Of a stretch of DNA of 64,000 nt, positions 1 through 8,623 are shown piece after piece (position 1 is the first letter of the stretch; each line of letters opens with the position of its first letter). The stretch lies in assembly GCA_045637425.1 (NCBI GenBank), contig JAZTZL010000010.1:1-64000 (forward strand). Reading direction: 5' to 3'. This DNA comes from CAJGBR01 sp045637425. GTDB lineage: Bacteria > Bacteroidota > Bacteroidia > Bacteroidales > Rikenellaceae. A model generated the notes under the pieces. The model worked only from the letters and a program-made list of their open reading frames with translations, was not told the origin of the DNA and searched no databases. A program made the translations under genes and the position numbers.

Positions 1-1
1 A

Positions 2-1852
2 TGGCTACGATCCGACTTCGTACACACAGCCAATCAGTTACTCAAAGCATATACACTCTTCGAAAAAGATGTGGAATATGTCGTGATGGACAATCAGGTT
101 AAGATTGTGGACGAACAAACTGGTCGTATTTTGGACGGCCGCCGCTATTCGGACGGTCTGCACCAAGCTATCGAAGCTAAAGAGAGCGTGAAGGTTGAGG
201 CTGCGACACAAACTTTTGCTACGGTAACGTTGCAGAACTACTTCAGAATGTACCACAAGTTGGGTGGTATGACAGGTACTGCGGAAACCGAGGCAAGTGA
301 ATTCTGGAGCATCTACAAACTCGACGTTGTGGCTATCCCGACAAACAAACCCGTAATACGCCACGACCGTGAAGACCTTATTTACAAGACAAAACGCGAA
401 AAATATAAAGCCGTAATTGACGAAATCAACAACTTAGTCAAAGACGGCCGACCTGTATTGGTAGGTACCACATCGGTTGAAATCAGCGAATTACTCAGCA
501 AGATGCTGACAATGCGCGGTATTAAACACAACGTGCTCAATGCTAAGGAGCATATGCGCGAAGCTCAGGTCGTAGCAGAAGCAGGTCGCAGCGGCCAAGT
601 TACTATCGCAACCAATATGGCAGGTCGTGGTACCGACATCAAGCTCTCGACCGAAGTTCGCGAAGCAGGCGGTCTGGCAATCATCGGTACCGAGCGTCAC
701 GAATCGCGCCGCGTAGACCGTCAGTTGAGAGGTCGTGCCGGTCGTCAGGGTGACCCGGGATCATCTCAATTCTTCGTATCTCTGGAAGATGACCTGATGC
801 GTCTGTTCGGTTCGGAACGCATCGCCAAGATGATGGACCGAATGGGTATTGAAGATGGCGAGGTAATCCAAGCGTCAATGATGTCTAAGGCTATTGAGCG
901 TGCTCAGAAGAAGGTTGAAGAAAACCACTTCGGAGTGAGAAAGAGATTGCTGGAATATGACGACGTGATGAACTCGCAACGTGAGGTAGTCTATTCACGC
1001 CGCAGAAACGCACTGCACGGCGAACGCATCGAAATCGACATCAATAATATGATGATTGACTTCGCAGAGACATTTGTCAATGAACATAAAGGCGCAGACT
1101 TTGAAGAATTCAAGTTCGATTTGATTCGTCAAATTTCAATCGAGCCGACATTCAATGAGGCTACATACGAAAAGGCTACCGAATCACAATTGAAAGAGTT
1201 GTTGATGAATGACTTTACATCTACGCTCAAGCGTCGTATGACTACTATTAAGAGTCAGGCTATGCCGATTTTGCGCCGCATCTACGAAGAACAGGGCGAC
1301 AATATTGAAAATATCTTTGTGCCGATTACCGACGGCAACAAGGGATTCAATGTTCCCGTATCGCTGAAACGTGCAGTGGAAACAGATGGTGCCGAAATCC
1401 AAAAATCATTCTCAAAGGTATTGATGCTGTTGCTGATTGATGAGAATTGGAAAGAACACCTGCGCGAAATGGACGAATTGCGCCACTCGGTACAGAACGC
1501 TACATACGAACAGAAAGACCCTCTGTTGATCTACAAGTTCGAATCGTATGAGTTGTTCCGCAAGATGCTGGATAAGACAAATCTCGAAGTTCTGTCTGTT
1601 CTGTTCAAGGCTTTCATTCCGATGAAACAAGAGACTTCGGCCGAAGAGTTGAGCAGAAAACAACAACCAGAACGCAAAACTACCGATATGTCGAAATTGC
1701 ACACCTCGCGAATGGAAGCAGCTGCGCGTGCAGGCGAAGGCGAAAAGAGCAAACCGGCTCCGATACGAGTAGAGAAAAAAGTAGGTCGAAACGATCCTTG
1801 TCCCTGCGGCAGCGGTAAGAAATTCAAAAACTGCCACGGCAAAGAGTTGTAA
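2..1852 (+). CDS. secA: Preprotein translocase ATPase SecA, C-terminal part (cut by left edge)
   Basis: SecA is the ATP-driven motor that pushes unfolded preproteins through SecYEG. The reading frame is open from base 2 to the stop at 1852, giving about 616 residues, so the N-terminal half with Walker A lies outside. Visible are the end of the preprotein-binding region, the second nucleotide-binding domain (GTTSVE, MAGRGTDI, GRAGRQGDPGSS), the helical scaffold/wing region, and the SEC-C zinc motif CPCGSGKKFKNCH just before the C-terminus, which in the family binds zinc and contacts SecB or the ribosome. The frame continues upstream of the internal ATG at 71, so that ATG is not the start. A strong hairpin follows the stop, so this is the end of its transcript. 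Confidence 0.97.
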   Translation, partial: WLRSDFVHTANQLLKAYTLFEKDVEYVVMDNQVKIVDEQTGRILDGRRYSDGLHQAIEAKESVKVEAATQTFATVTLQNYFRMYHKLGGMTGTAETEASEFWSIYKLDVVAIPTNKPVIRHDREDLIYKTKREKYKAVIDEINNLVKDGRPVLVGTTSVEISELLSKMLTMRGIKHNVLNAKEHMREAQVVAEAGRSGQVTIATNMAGRGTDIKLSTEVREAGGLAIIGTERHESRRVDRQLRGRAGRQGDPGSSQFFVSLEDDLMRLFGSERIAKMMDRMGIEDGEVIQASMMSKAIERAQKKVEENHFGVRKRLLEYDDVMNSQREVVYSRRRNALHGERIEIDINNMMIDFAETFVNEHKGADFEEFKFDLIRQISIEPTFNEATYEKATESQLKELLMNDFTSTLKRRMTTIKSQAMPILRRIYEEQGDNIENIFVPITDGNKGFNVPVSLKRAVETDGAEIQKSFSKVLMLLLIDENWKEHLREMDELRHSVQNATYEQKDPLLIYKFESYELFRKMLDKTNLEVLSVLFKAFIPMKQETSAEELSRKQQPERKTTDMSKLHTSRMEAAARAGEGEKSKPAPIRVEKKVGRNDPCPCGSGKKFKNCHGKEL

Positions 1853-1860
1853 TATAAAAC

Positions 1861-1890
1861 AAAGGTAGCCTTCAGAGCAAGGCTACCTTT
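1861..1890 (+). terminator. Intrinsic terminator after secA
   Basis: Perfect 10-bp inverted repeat AAAGGTAGCC / GGCTACCTTT around a 10-nt loop, starting 8 nt after the secA stop; the 3' arm ends in TTT followed by ATTAGTT. Confidence 0.85.
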
Positions 1891-1910
1891 ATTAGTTATA
1901 ATTGTAAATG

Positions 1911-1948
1911 GTGGCGTATGAACGAACTGAGTTTCCGACATACGCCAC
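1911..1948 (+). terminator. Second hairpin downstream of secA
   Basis: Perfect 10-bp inverted repeat GTGGCGTATG / CATACGCCAC with an 18-nt loop, followed by TTTATTTAT. It sits 20 nt after the first terminator and may act as a backup terminator. Between it and the promoter at 2105 nothing else is recognisable. Confidence 0.55.
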
Positions 1949-2104
1949 TTTATTTATGCTACTTTATTCAATAGGAATCTGAATTACCGACAACCATTGT
2001 TCTGGAACATTTTGATTACACGCACCACCAATATAGCAAACACAAAGTTAATATAAGCCATTGATTGGGTACGAGTCAAGAAAAAATTAATATTTATAGT
2101 GAAA

Positions 2105-2136
2105 TTTGTATAAAATTGCCAATATGACTAACTTTG
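2105..2136 (+). promoter_or_regulatory. Bacteroidota-type promoter of the AspT/YidE transporter
   Basis: TTTG at 2105-2108, 20-nt spacer, TAACTTTG at 2129-2136: full match to the TTTG / TAnnTTTG pattern of Bacteroidota primary sigma promoters. It lies about 60 nt before the ATG at 2195. Confidence 0.8.
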
Positions 2137-2194
2137 CGACCAAATTCGCCCTATATTATAATAGGTATAGAGTAATTATTTAACAGACAACAAG

Positions 2195-3871
2195 ATGACA
2201 TTTTTTCAAGACTTACTATTCGGAGCTAGTGCGCAATGGGGCGGCGGTGTCGCTCACTCGATATTGGTACTCGGATTGGCTATCGCGTTCGGCACAATGC
2301 TCGGCAAGATAAAAGTAGCAGGCATATCACTCGGCGTTACGGGTATTCTATTCGTAGGCATCGCTCTCAGCCATTTCGGAATAAACATCAACGAACACCT
2401 GATGCACTTTATGAAGGAATTCGGTTTGATTCTGTTTGTCTATTCAGTCGGGTTGCAGGTGGGTCCTGGATTCTTCTCATCGTTCCGGGAAGGGGGACTT
2501 AAACTCAACCAGCTGGCAATACTCGTAGTTCTGTTTGGCGTAATTACTACCATCGCATTGTACTACATTACAGGACTGCCTATTACCACAATGGTAGGCG
2601 TTATGTCTGGAGCCGTTACGAACACACCCGGTCTCGGTGCGGCACAATCTGCATATCGAGATATCGCAGGCGGCATCGACGCTACGGACATCGCTACGGG
2701 ATATGCCGTAGCCTACCCTCTTGGTGTAATCGGAGCAATTCTGACTCTGTTGGTGCTGCGCTATGTAATGAAAATCAACAAACAGCAGGAAGAGGCTGCA
2801 ATCACAGGAAATGAGGATAAAAACAACCTTATGCAGCGTATCTCAATTGAAATCACGAATCCGTCTATCGATGGCAAAACAATCGGCCAACTGCGCCAAT
2901 TATTGGTAAGAGAGTTCGTTGTATCGCGAATTTGCGCTAAGAATGGTGAGCCTAAATTAGTCAAGGCAGACACCACTCTGCACCTCTCGGACAAGATTCT
3001 GCTGGTTACGGCACACACTGATGCAGAGGCTATTGCAGCACTAATCGGCACAAAAATCGAGATGGATTGGGACGACTTATCGAAGAATATGATTTCGCGT
3101 AGGATACTGATTACCAAACACGAACTGAATGGCAAAAGACTTAAGGATTTGAACATTCGCGTAGCATACGGAGTAACAATCACCCGCGTGAATCGTGCTG
3201 GTATTGATCTGATGGCATCAGGTAATCTGCAGTTGCAACTCGGCGACCGTGTTACGGTCGTGGGTCCGGAGCAAGCCGTAGCCAATATTGAACAAATCTT
3301 CGGCAACTCGCTGAAACGATTGCGCCACCCAAACCTCATTCCAATATTCATCGGCATCGCGCTGGGGGTTATCCTCGGTAGTATAGCATTCCGTTTCCCA
3401 GGCATTCCACAACCTGTAAAATTGGGATTGGCAGGAGGTCCGCTTATCGTGGCAATTCTGATTGGCAGATTCGGCCCGTACTGGAAAATGGTTACATATA
3501 CGACCATTAGTGCCAATTTAATGTTGCGCGAGGTGGGCATATCACTATTCCTGGCTGGAGTGGGTCTTGGCGCAGGCGAAAATTTTGTACCTACAATTAT
3601 CAACGGCGGTTATATGTGGATTTTGTACGGAGCTCTGATTACGGTAATCCCCATTCTGCTGGCAGGTCTTATTGGTAAATATTTGTTCAAGATAAACTAC
3701 TACACACTGACGGGAGTCCTCTCGGGTGCATCTACAAATCCACCAGCATTGGCATTCTCTTCGGAACAAACATCTACAGACGCACCCTCAATCGGCTATG
3801 CTACGGTCTATCCGTTGGCAATGTTCCTCAGGGTGCTTGCTGCGCAGTTACTGATACTTATATTTGCGTAA
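2195..3871 (+). CDS. AspT/YidE-YbjL family membrane transporter with two TrkA-C domains
   Basis: A 558-residue inner-membrane protein with the family's duplicated layout: an N-terminal hydrophobic AspT/YidE-YbjL block (about 10-190), two soluble TrkA-C/RCK_C-like domains (about 210-380), and a second hydrophobic block (about 385-558). The two membrane halves share the repeat-type motif GAVTNTPGLGAA near 150 and GASTNPPALAF near 515. Family members are aspartate:alanine or other dicarboxylate/amino-acid exchangers; the substrate here cannot be read from sequence. The RCK-type domains suggest ligand gating. It is monocistronic or leads into the short downstream genes after a 37-nt gap. Confidence 0.88.
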   Translation: MTFFQDLLFGASAQWGGGVAHSILVLGLAIAFGTMLGKIKVAGISLGVTGILFVGIALSHFGININEHLMHFMKEFGLILFVYSVGLQVGPGFFSSFREGGLKLNQLAILVVLFGVITTIALYYITGLPITTMVGVMSGAVTNTPGLGAAQSAYRDIAGGIDATDIATGYAVAYPLGVIGAILTLLVLRYVMKINKQQEEAAITGNEDKNNLMQRISIEITNPSIDGKTIGQLRQLLVREFVVSRICAKNGEPKLVKADTTLHLSDKILLVTAHTDAEAIAALIGTKIEMDWDDLSKNMISRRILITKHELNGKRLKDLNIRVAYGVTITRVNRAGIDLMASGNLQLQLGDRVTVVGPEQAVANIEQIFGNSLKRLRHPNLIPIFIGIALGVILGSIAFRFPGIPQPVKLGLAGGPLIVAILIGRFGPYWKMVTYTTISANLMLREVGISLFLAGVGLGAGENFVPTIINGGYMWILYGALITVIPILLAGLIGKYLFKINYYTLTGVLSGASTNPPALAFSSEQTSTDAPSIGYATVYPLAMFLRVLAAQLLILIFA

Positions 3872-3908
3872 CTGCTACCATTTTTTAGTCAGATTAAACA
3901 TAGTGTAA

Positions 3909-4556
3909 ATGAATAAACCCGAATTAATACCCAACCCAGACGGAACGTGGAATCTGGACTACCCACAGAGTACGTTAAGACCCTCGGCTGCAGCCGAACC
4001 ACAACGACTCGAATCTGCAACCCGCGCTGCACTCAAACGCTGCCCGTGGGACTTTGGCGCAGCTACGCTGCTGTCCGACCTGCTTACCGAACGTGGCGAT
4101 GTACAAGAAGGGTGTCAGGTGAGATTTGATGCGCTGCAACGCGCTATCCGCCTGCTCGATACAGACGAGGAAATCGTACTCAACTGGAACGACAGACAGG
4201 CTCGAAATATGGTCGAACTTATGGCGCAGTCTGCCGTAGATCACTTCTGGATTCAGGACTTCGAAATTTGCGCTGCAGCGTGCGAAATGACCCTCGATGC
4301 AGACCCCGAAGACCACACGGGTATTACACCATATTTGTTGTATTCGTACGCGCTGCTGGAGGATTGGGATTCATTCGACGAACGACTTATGGACCTGGAT
4401 CCGAGGTCGATACACTGCGAACTGCTCGAATCAATCAGAGATTTCGACAAGGGTGTCAAAACCGAAGTGGAGGTTGATGCACAAACCCGCCAACTCATTG
4501 AGCCCGTATGTCTGCAGATTCCCGAGTGGAGCAAATTACTTAAAGAGAAAAAATAA
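3909..4556 (+). CDS. Hypothetical TPR-like protein
   Basis: 215 residues, no signal peptide, acidic, alpha-helical in character. Short repeats of the kind ALKRCPWDFGAATLLSDLL and CEMTLDADPEDHTGITPYLL look like degenerate tetratricopeptide units, so a protein-protein scaffold role is possible. Its stop overlaps the start of the downstream radical SAM gene (TAATG), so the two are probably translationally coupled. No specific family recognised. Confidence 0.7.
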   Translation: MNKPELIPNPDGTWNLDYPQSTLRPSAAAEPQRLESATRAALKRCPWDFGAATLLSDLLTERGDVQEGCQVRFDALQRAIRLLDTDEEIVLNWNDRQARNMVELMAQSAVDHFWIQDFEICAAACEMTLDADPEDHTGITPYLLYSYALLEDWDSFDERLMDLDPRSIHCELLESIRDFDKGVKTEVEVDAQTRQLIEPVCLQIPEWSKLLKEKK

Positions 4557-5515
4557 TGACCAAAATATATCCGTGGGGCGATAGTCGCAGATATAATAGT
4601 TATTCGAGATATTTCCGAGAACTGTTCGGTGAGCGTATCCAAAAAGTAGCTGTGAATGGTGGATTTACCTGCCCGAACCGAGATGGATTGATTTCGATTG
4701 GGGGCTGTTCGTTCTGCAACAGCGCTGCATTCTCGCCATCGTACTGCACTCCGCAAAAGAGCATCGCCCAACAGGTCGCCGAAGGTATCGAATTCCATCG
4801 CAGACGCTACCCAAAGGCCGAGAGATATTTAGCCTATTTTCAGACTCACTCGAATACATACGCTCCGCTCGAAAAGCTGAAGCGATTATACGAGGAGGCG
4901 CTGAGTTGTGAGGGTATTATCGGACTTGTAGTGGGTACACGTCCCGACTGCGTAGATGAGGAGAAGTTAGATTACATAGCCACTCTGGCTCGTCAGTGCT
5001 ACGTTTCGGTCGAGTATGGAATCGAATCGTGCTATGACTCTACGCTGGCGACAATCAACCGAGGACACGACTTCGAATGCGCCCGAAAAGCTGTTGAGAT
5101 GACCCACACAAGAGGCATTCACACCGGAGCGCACTTCATCATCGGCCTGCCTGGCGAAACTCAACAGATGCTGATTGACCAGACAGATGTAATCAATACA
5201 CTCCCACTTGATAGCATAAAATTCCACCAATTGCAGATTTTCTCAGGCACACTGATGGAACGAGAATATGAGGCTGCTCCAGAGCGCTTCCACTTCCCGA
5301 CAATGGAGGAATATATCGAACTATTTTCGGAGATACTCATAAGGCTCAGACCCGACATCGTAGTGGAACGTTTCGCAGGAGAAGCTCCTCCAAGATACCA
5401 CCGCGCAGGGTGCGAATGGGGACTTGTGCGTAACGAACGTCTGTGGCAATTACTCGAAAAAAAACTTGTAGAAAAAGACCTTTGGCAGGGTGCTAAGTAT
5501 AGTTTCAGATGCTAG
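4556..5515 (+). CDS. YhcC-type radical SAM protein (TIGR01212-like)
   Basis: 319 residues. The N-terminus carries the radical SAM iron-sulfur cysteines C39, C51 and C54 in CPNRDG...GGCSFCNS, with the longer spacing between the first two cysteines typical of the YhcC/TIGR01212 group rather than the canonical CxxxCxxC. GTRPDCVDE, SVEYGIES and HFIIGLPGET further match this family's TIM-barrel core. The physiological reaction of YhcC proteins is not settled. ATG at 4556 overlaps the stop of the preceding gene by one base. Confidence 0.88.
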   Translation: MTKIYPWGDSRRYNSYSRYFRELFGERIQKVAVNGGFTCPNRDGLISIGGCSFCNSAAFSPSYCTPQKSIAQQVAEGIEFHRRRYPKAERYLAYFQTHSNTYAPLEKLKRLYEEALSCEGIIGLVVGTRPDCVDEEKLDYIATLARQCYVSVEYGIESCYDSTLATINRGHDFECARKAVEMTHTRGIHTGAHFIIGLPGETQQMLIDQTDVINTLPLDSIKFHQLQIFSGTLMEREYEAAPERFHFPTMEEYIELFSEILIRLRPDIVVERFAGEAPPRYHRAGCEWGLVRNERLWQLLEKKLVEKDLWQGAKYSFRC

Positions 5516-5556
5516 AATCGGGCGTTTGTCTACTAATACCTATTGTTTGCCTAAAA

Positions 5557-5590
5557 TTTGAACAAATATATTTTTTTTGAAATATCTTTG
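5557..5590 (+). promoter_or_regulatory. Bacteroidota-type promoter of the outer-membrane protein gene
   Basis: TTTG at 5557-5560, 22-nt spacer, TATCTTTG at 5583-5590, 40 nt before the ATG at 5630. The spacer is one base longer than usual. Confidence 0.65.
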
Positions 5591-5629
5591 TTGTTAGAAT
5601 AAAATTGAAAAACTAAAAATAATATCTTT

Positions 5630-8590
5630 ATGAAGAAAAATCTATTGATCTGTTTGATTGCACTTTTTGCAACAGTATTTTCAGGTTTCGCTCAGACTCA
5701 GGAGAAGACCTCGATTCGTGGTCGCGTTCTTGACAATGAAACTATGGAACCTATGATGGGTGCAGCTGTCGTAGCACCAAAATACAATATCGGTACAACC
5801 GTGGACAGCAAAGGTGAATTCGAATTGAAAAATGTTCCGAAGGATAAAGATCTAGAACTGAAGATTACATACATTGGTTATAAGGATTACACTCGTACAC
5901 TCGACTGCTCAATTAAGGTGAACTCTATCAATGTCGGAGTTGTCAAAATGGTGGTCAAAAAAGAGATTGCACAAGAGGCAGTTGTGGAAGGTGTTGCAGC
6001 AATAGCAACTCAAGATGGTGACACAACTCGTTTCAATACTGCAGCAATCAAGGTTAATCCTGATGCTTACGCTGAAGACCTCGTGAAAAAACTTCCAGGT
6101 GTAGAGGTTGAAAATGGCAAGATTACGGCTCAAGGTGAAGAGGTTAAGAAATTCTACGTGGACGGTAAACGTACATTTGGTAATAACTCTCAAGCTATTA
6201 TGTCTACACTTCCTGCGAACCTCGTGAAACGTATCGATATGTATGACGAACAAGACGAACAATCAAAATTCGCAGGATACAACGATGGTCAAACTGAACG
6301 TGCATTCAACTTCGTAACTTACGGCGGCGTAGGTGGTAAAGGTGCACACTTCATTACTGCACAAGGAGGTATCGGTACTGACGAAGACGAAGAAACAAGA
6401 TATGGCGCATCTCTCCGAGGCGGTATGTTCCGTGAATGGGGTAACGCTATGTTGAATGCCAACGTAAACAACATCAATAAATCGGTATTTTCAACTGGCG
6501 ACCTTTTCTCTTCTGAAAGCGAATCAACTATATCTTTCGGTCGTAATATGTATGGCCGCGGTGGCCGTGGAGGAGGTTTCGGAAATTCAGGTAAACAAAA
6601 ACTCAATTCTGCGGGTGCAACATTCAATACTCAAAATAAGAACAACCTCAGATTTGAGACTACTTATATGATGGATAACTCTGAATCGACAGGCGAATCA
6701 GAATCTCTCAGCAACTACTTCCAAACCAGCAACAGCCCTGCAAAGGAGACTTCAAGCACATCACTCAATCAAAATGAGAGAACAAATCACCGTGCAAACT
6801 TGAATATCGAAGGAAATCTGAACAGACGCAACAGAATCCAAATCCGAAGCAGTATCAACTTCCAAAATAGCGATCAATATTCAAGAAGCGATTCATATAA
6901 CTATCAACACGAATACAAAGGAACCAAAGCGGATACAATGAACCGCAGCTGGTCAGAAAACTTCAGCAATCGTGAAGGATACCGTGCAGACATCAATGCA
7001 GAATGGATGCACCGTTTCGCTAAGGAAGGTAGAACATTCTCGCTTGGTTTCTCTGCAAATCTGAACGACCAGGACAACGAATCAACTCGCGCTGGTAAAA
7101 CTTTGATTAACCGCCAAATGGGAGATCACCTCGAAGATGGCGCAATCAATTGGAATGCAGTAAGCAATGACCAATACACAGACAATACAACAAAGAACAA
7201 CTCATTCCGCGTCAGAGCAGCATTGAGCGAACAAACAGGTCGTTACTCTCGTTTGGTATTGAACTACGTGTTCAATATGAATAGCAGCGAAAATGACCGT
7301 CTGGTTTACTCTGATGAAACAATGAAGGTCCTCTACGACTCACTGTCTAACGTATCTTCTAGCGATGTAACTAACCACCAACTCGGTTTGGGTTACTCTT
7401 ACAACAATGGTACTAACTCTATCAACATCGGTCTGAACATCGAACATAACAAACAAGTGAAAGACCAAGAGTATCCGTCATCTACACTTGAAGAATTGCG
7501 CCACCTGAAACGCACTTACTTCAGCTGGAGACCAAACATCGACTACCGTTACTTCTTGAACCGTAAACGCTATTTGAACTTCCAATATAGCGGTTCAACT
7601 CAAGTTCCGTCAATCGAAAACCTTCAGGCTGTAGTTAATAACACTAACCCACTCTCTATCTCGGTTGGTAACCCGAAACTGAAACAAGGTTATTCACACT
7701 CGTTGAGAATTTACTACAACTCGTCATCATTCAAAGAAAATAAGACAAGTTATACATACTTCTCTTTGAACGCATCTAACACCAGCAACTCAGTTGCAAA
7801 CAATACCTTCACAATCAATGATGAAGAGTCATTGGCTAAGATGAATGCACTGCTCAGAGAGTATGGTGACTATGAATTGACAATGGACGAATCTCGCGGT
7901 ATCCGCTTCTCTCAACCGATGAACCTTAATGGTAGATGGAGTTTGAACTTCACAGGGGGACACAGCTTCTTCGTGCCGGTAATCAAATGTAACTTGAACT
8001 TGGGTCTGAACTACACATACAATCGTATGCCGTCATTCTACGAATCATTCAAGAATGTATCTAACTCACACAATATGAGTGCAAAAGTGACTCTCACAAG
8101 TAACATCTCTGAAAAAATCGACTTCACAGTATCATCTAACACAGGTTATACCTTTGCGAAGAATACAACAAAGACCGACTCAAAATACTTCACAGAAACT
8201 CTTAACGGTAGCGTGAAAATCATATTCCTCAAACGAATGACATTCAGCTCGAACATCGCTTATAACTATTACGACAACTCTTCGGCTGAAAGTTACTCTG
8301 ATGACTATGCACTCTGGAACGCTTCTCTGGGTGTAAAGGTATTCAAGAACAATCGTGGCGAATTCCAAATTTCGGCTAACGACATCTTGAAACAAAATAC
8401 AAACTACACTCACACTATCAACGACACATACATCAGCGATACACGTTCAAACATTTTGGGTCGCTACTTTATGGCATCATTCACTTACCGATTCAGCTCA
8501 ATGGATAAATTTATGGGCGGCGGTATGGGTCGCGGAATGGGCGGAATGGGCCGAGGTATGGGCGGTATGGGTCGCGGTGGTTGGAGATAA
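5630..8590 (+). CDS. TonB-receptor-like outer-membrane beta-barrel protein
   Basis: 986 residues with a clear signal peptide (MKKNLLICLIALFATVFSGF, cleavage near AQ). It has an N-terminal carboxypeptidase-regulatory-like beta-sandwich (about 25-110; RGRVLDNETMEPMMGAAV), then a plug-like region (about 130-230; DLVKKLPGVEVENG, YVDGKRTFG), then a long Asn/Ser/Tyr-rich beta-barrel of the OMP_b-brl_3 type. The barrel seems to end at YRF near residue 958, followed by a repeated Gly-Met-Arg tail. No SusD partner follows, so this is not a standard polysaccharide pair. The LytS/LytTR genes start 33 nt downstream, suggesting one operon. Ligand unknown. Confidence 0.85.
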   Translation: MKKNLLICLIALFATVFSGFAQTQEKTSIRGRVLDNETMEPMMGAAVVAPKYNIGTTVDSKGEFELKNVPKDKDLELKITYIGYKDYTRTLDCSIKVNSINVGVVKMVVKKEIAQEAVVEGVAAIATQDGDTTRFNTAAIKVNPDAYAEDLVKKLPGVEVENGKITAQGEEVKKFYVDGKRTFGNNSQAIMSTLPANLVKRIDMYDEQDEQSKFAGYNDGQTERAFNFVTYGGVGGKGAHFITAQGGIGTDEDEETRYGASLRGGMFREWGNAMLNANVNNINKSVFSTGDLFSSESESTISFGRNMYGRGGRGGGFGNSGKQKLNSAGATFNTQNKNNLRFETTYMMDNSESTGESESLSNYFQTSNSPAKETSSTSLNQNERTNHRANLNIEGNLNRRNRIQIRSSINFQNSDQYSRSDSYNYQHEYKGTKADTMNRSWSENFSNREGYRADINAEWMHRFAKEGRTFSLGFSANLNDQDNESTRAGKTLINRQMGDHLEDGAINWNAVSNDQYTDNTTKNNSFRVRAALSEQTGRYSRLVLNYVFNMNSSENDRLVYSDETMKVLYDSLSNVSSSDVTNHQLGLGYSYNNGTNSINIGLNIEHNKQVKDQEYPSSTLEELRHLKRTYFSWRPNIDYRYFLNRKRYLNFQYSGSTQVPSIENLQAVVNNTNPLSISVGNPKLKQGYSHSLRIYYNSSSFKENKTSYTYFSLNASNTSNSVANNTFTINDEESLAKMNALLREYGDYELTMDESRGIRFSQPMNLNGRWSLNFTGGHSFFVPVIKCNLNLGLNYTYNRMPSFYESFKNVSNSHNMSAKVTLTSNISEKIDFTVSSNTGYTFAKNTTKTDSKYFTETLNGSVKIIFLKRMTFSSNIAYNYYDNSSAESYSDDYALWNASLGVKVFKNNRGEFQISANDILKQNTNYTHTINDTYISDTRSNILGRYFMASFTYRFSSMDKFMGGGMGRGMGGMGRGMGGMGRGGWR

Positions 8591-8623
8591 TCACTTGACA
8601 CTCAGGAATAATCGCAAACATAT

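Noticed and set aside
2761..3603. A 280-codon open frame antisense to the AspT/YidE transporter
   Set aside because: The transporter has complete duplicated domains; the antisense frame is compositional shadow.
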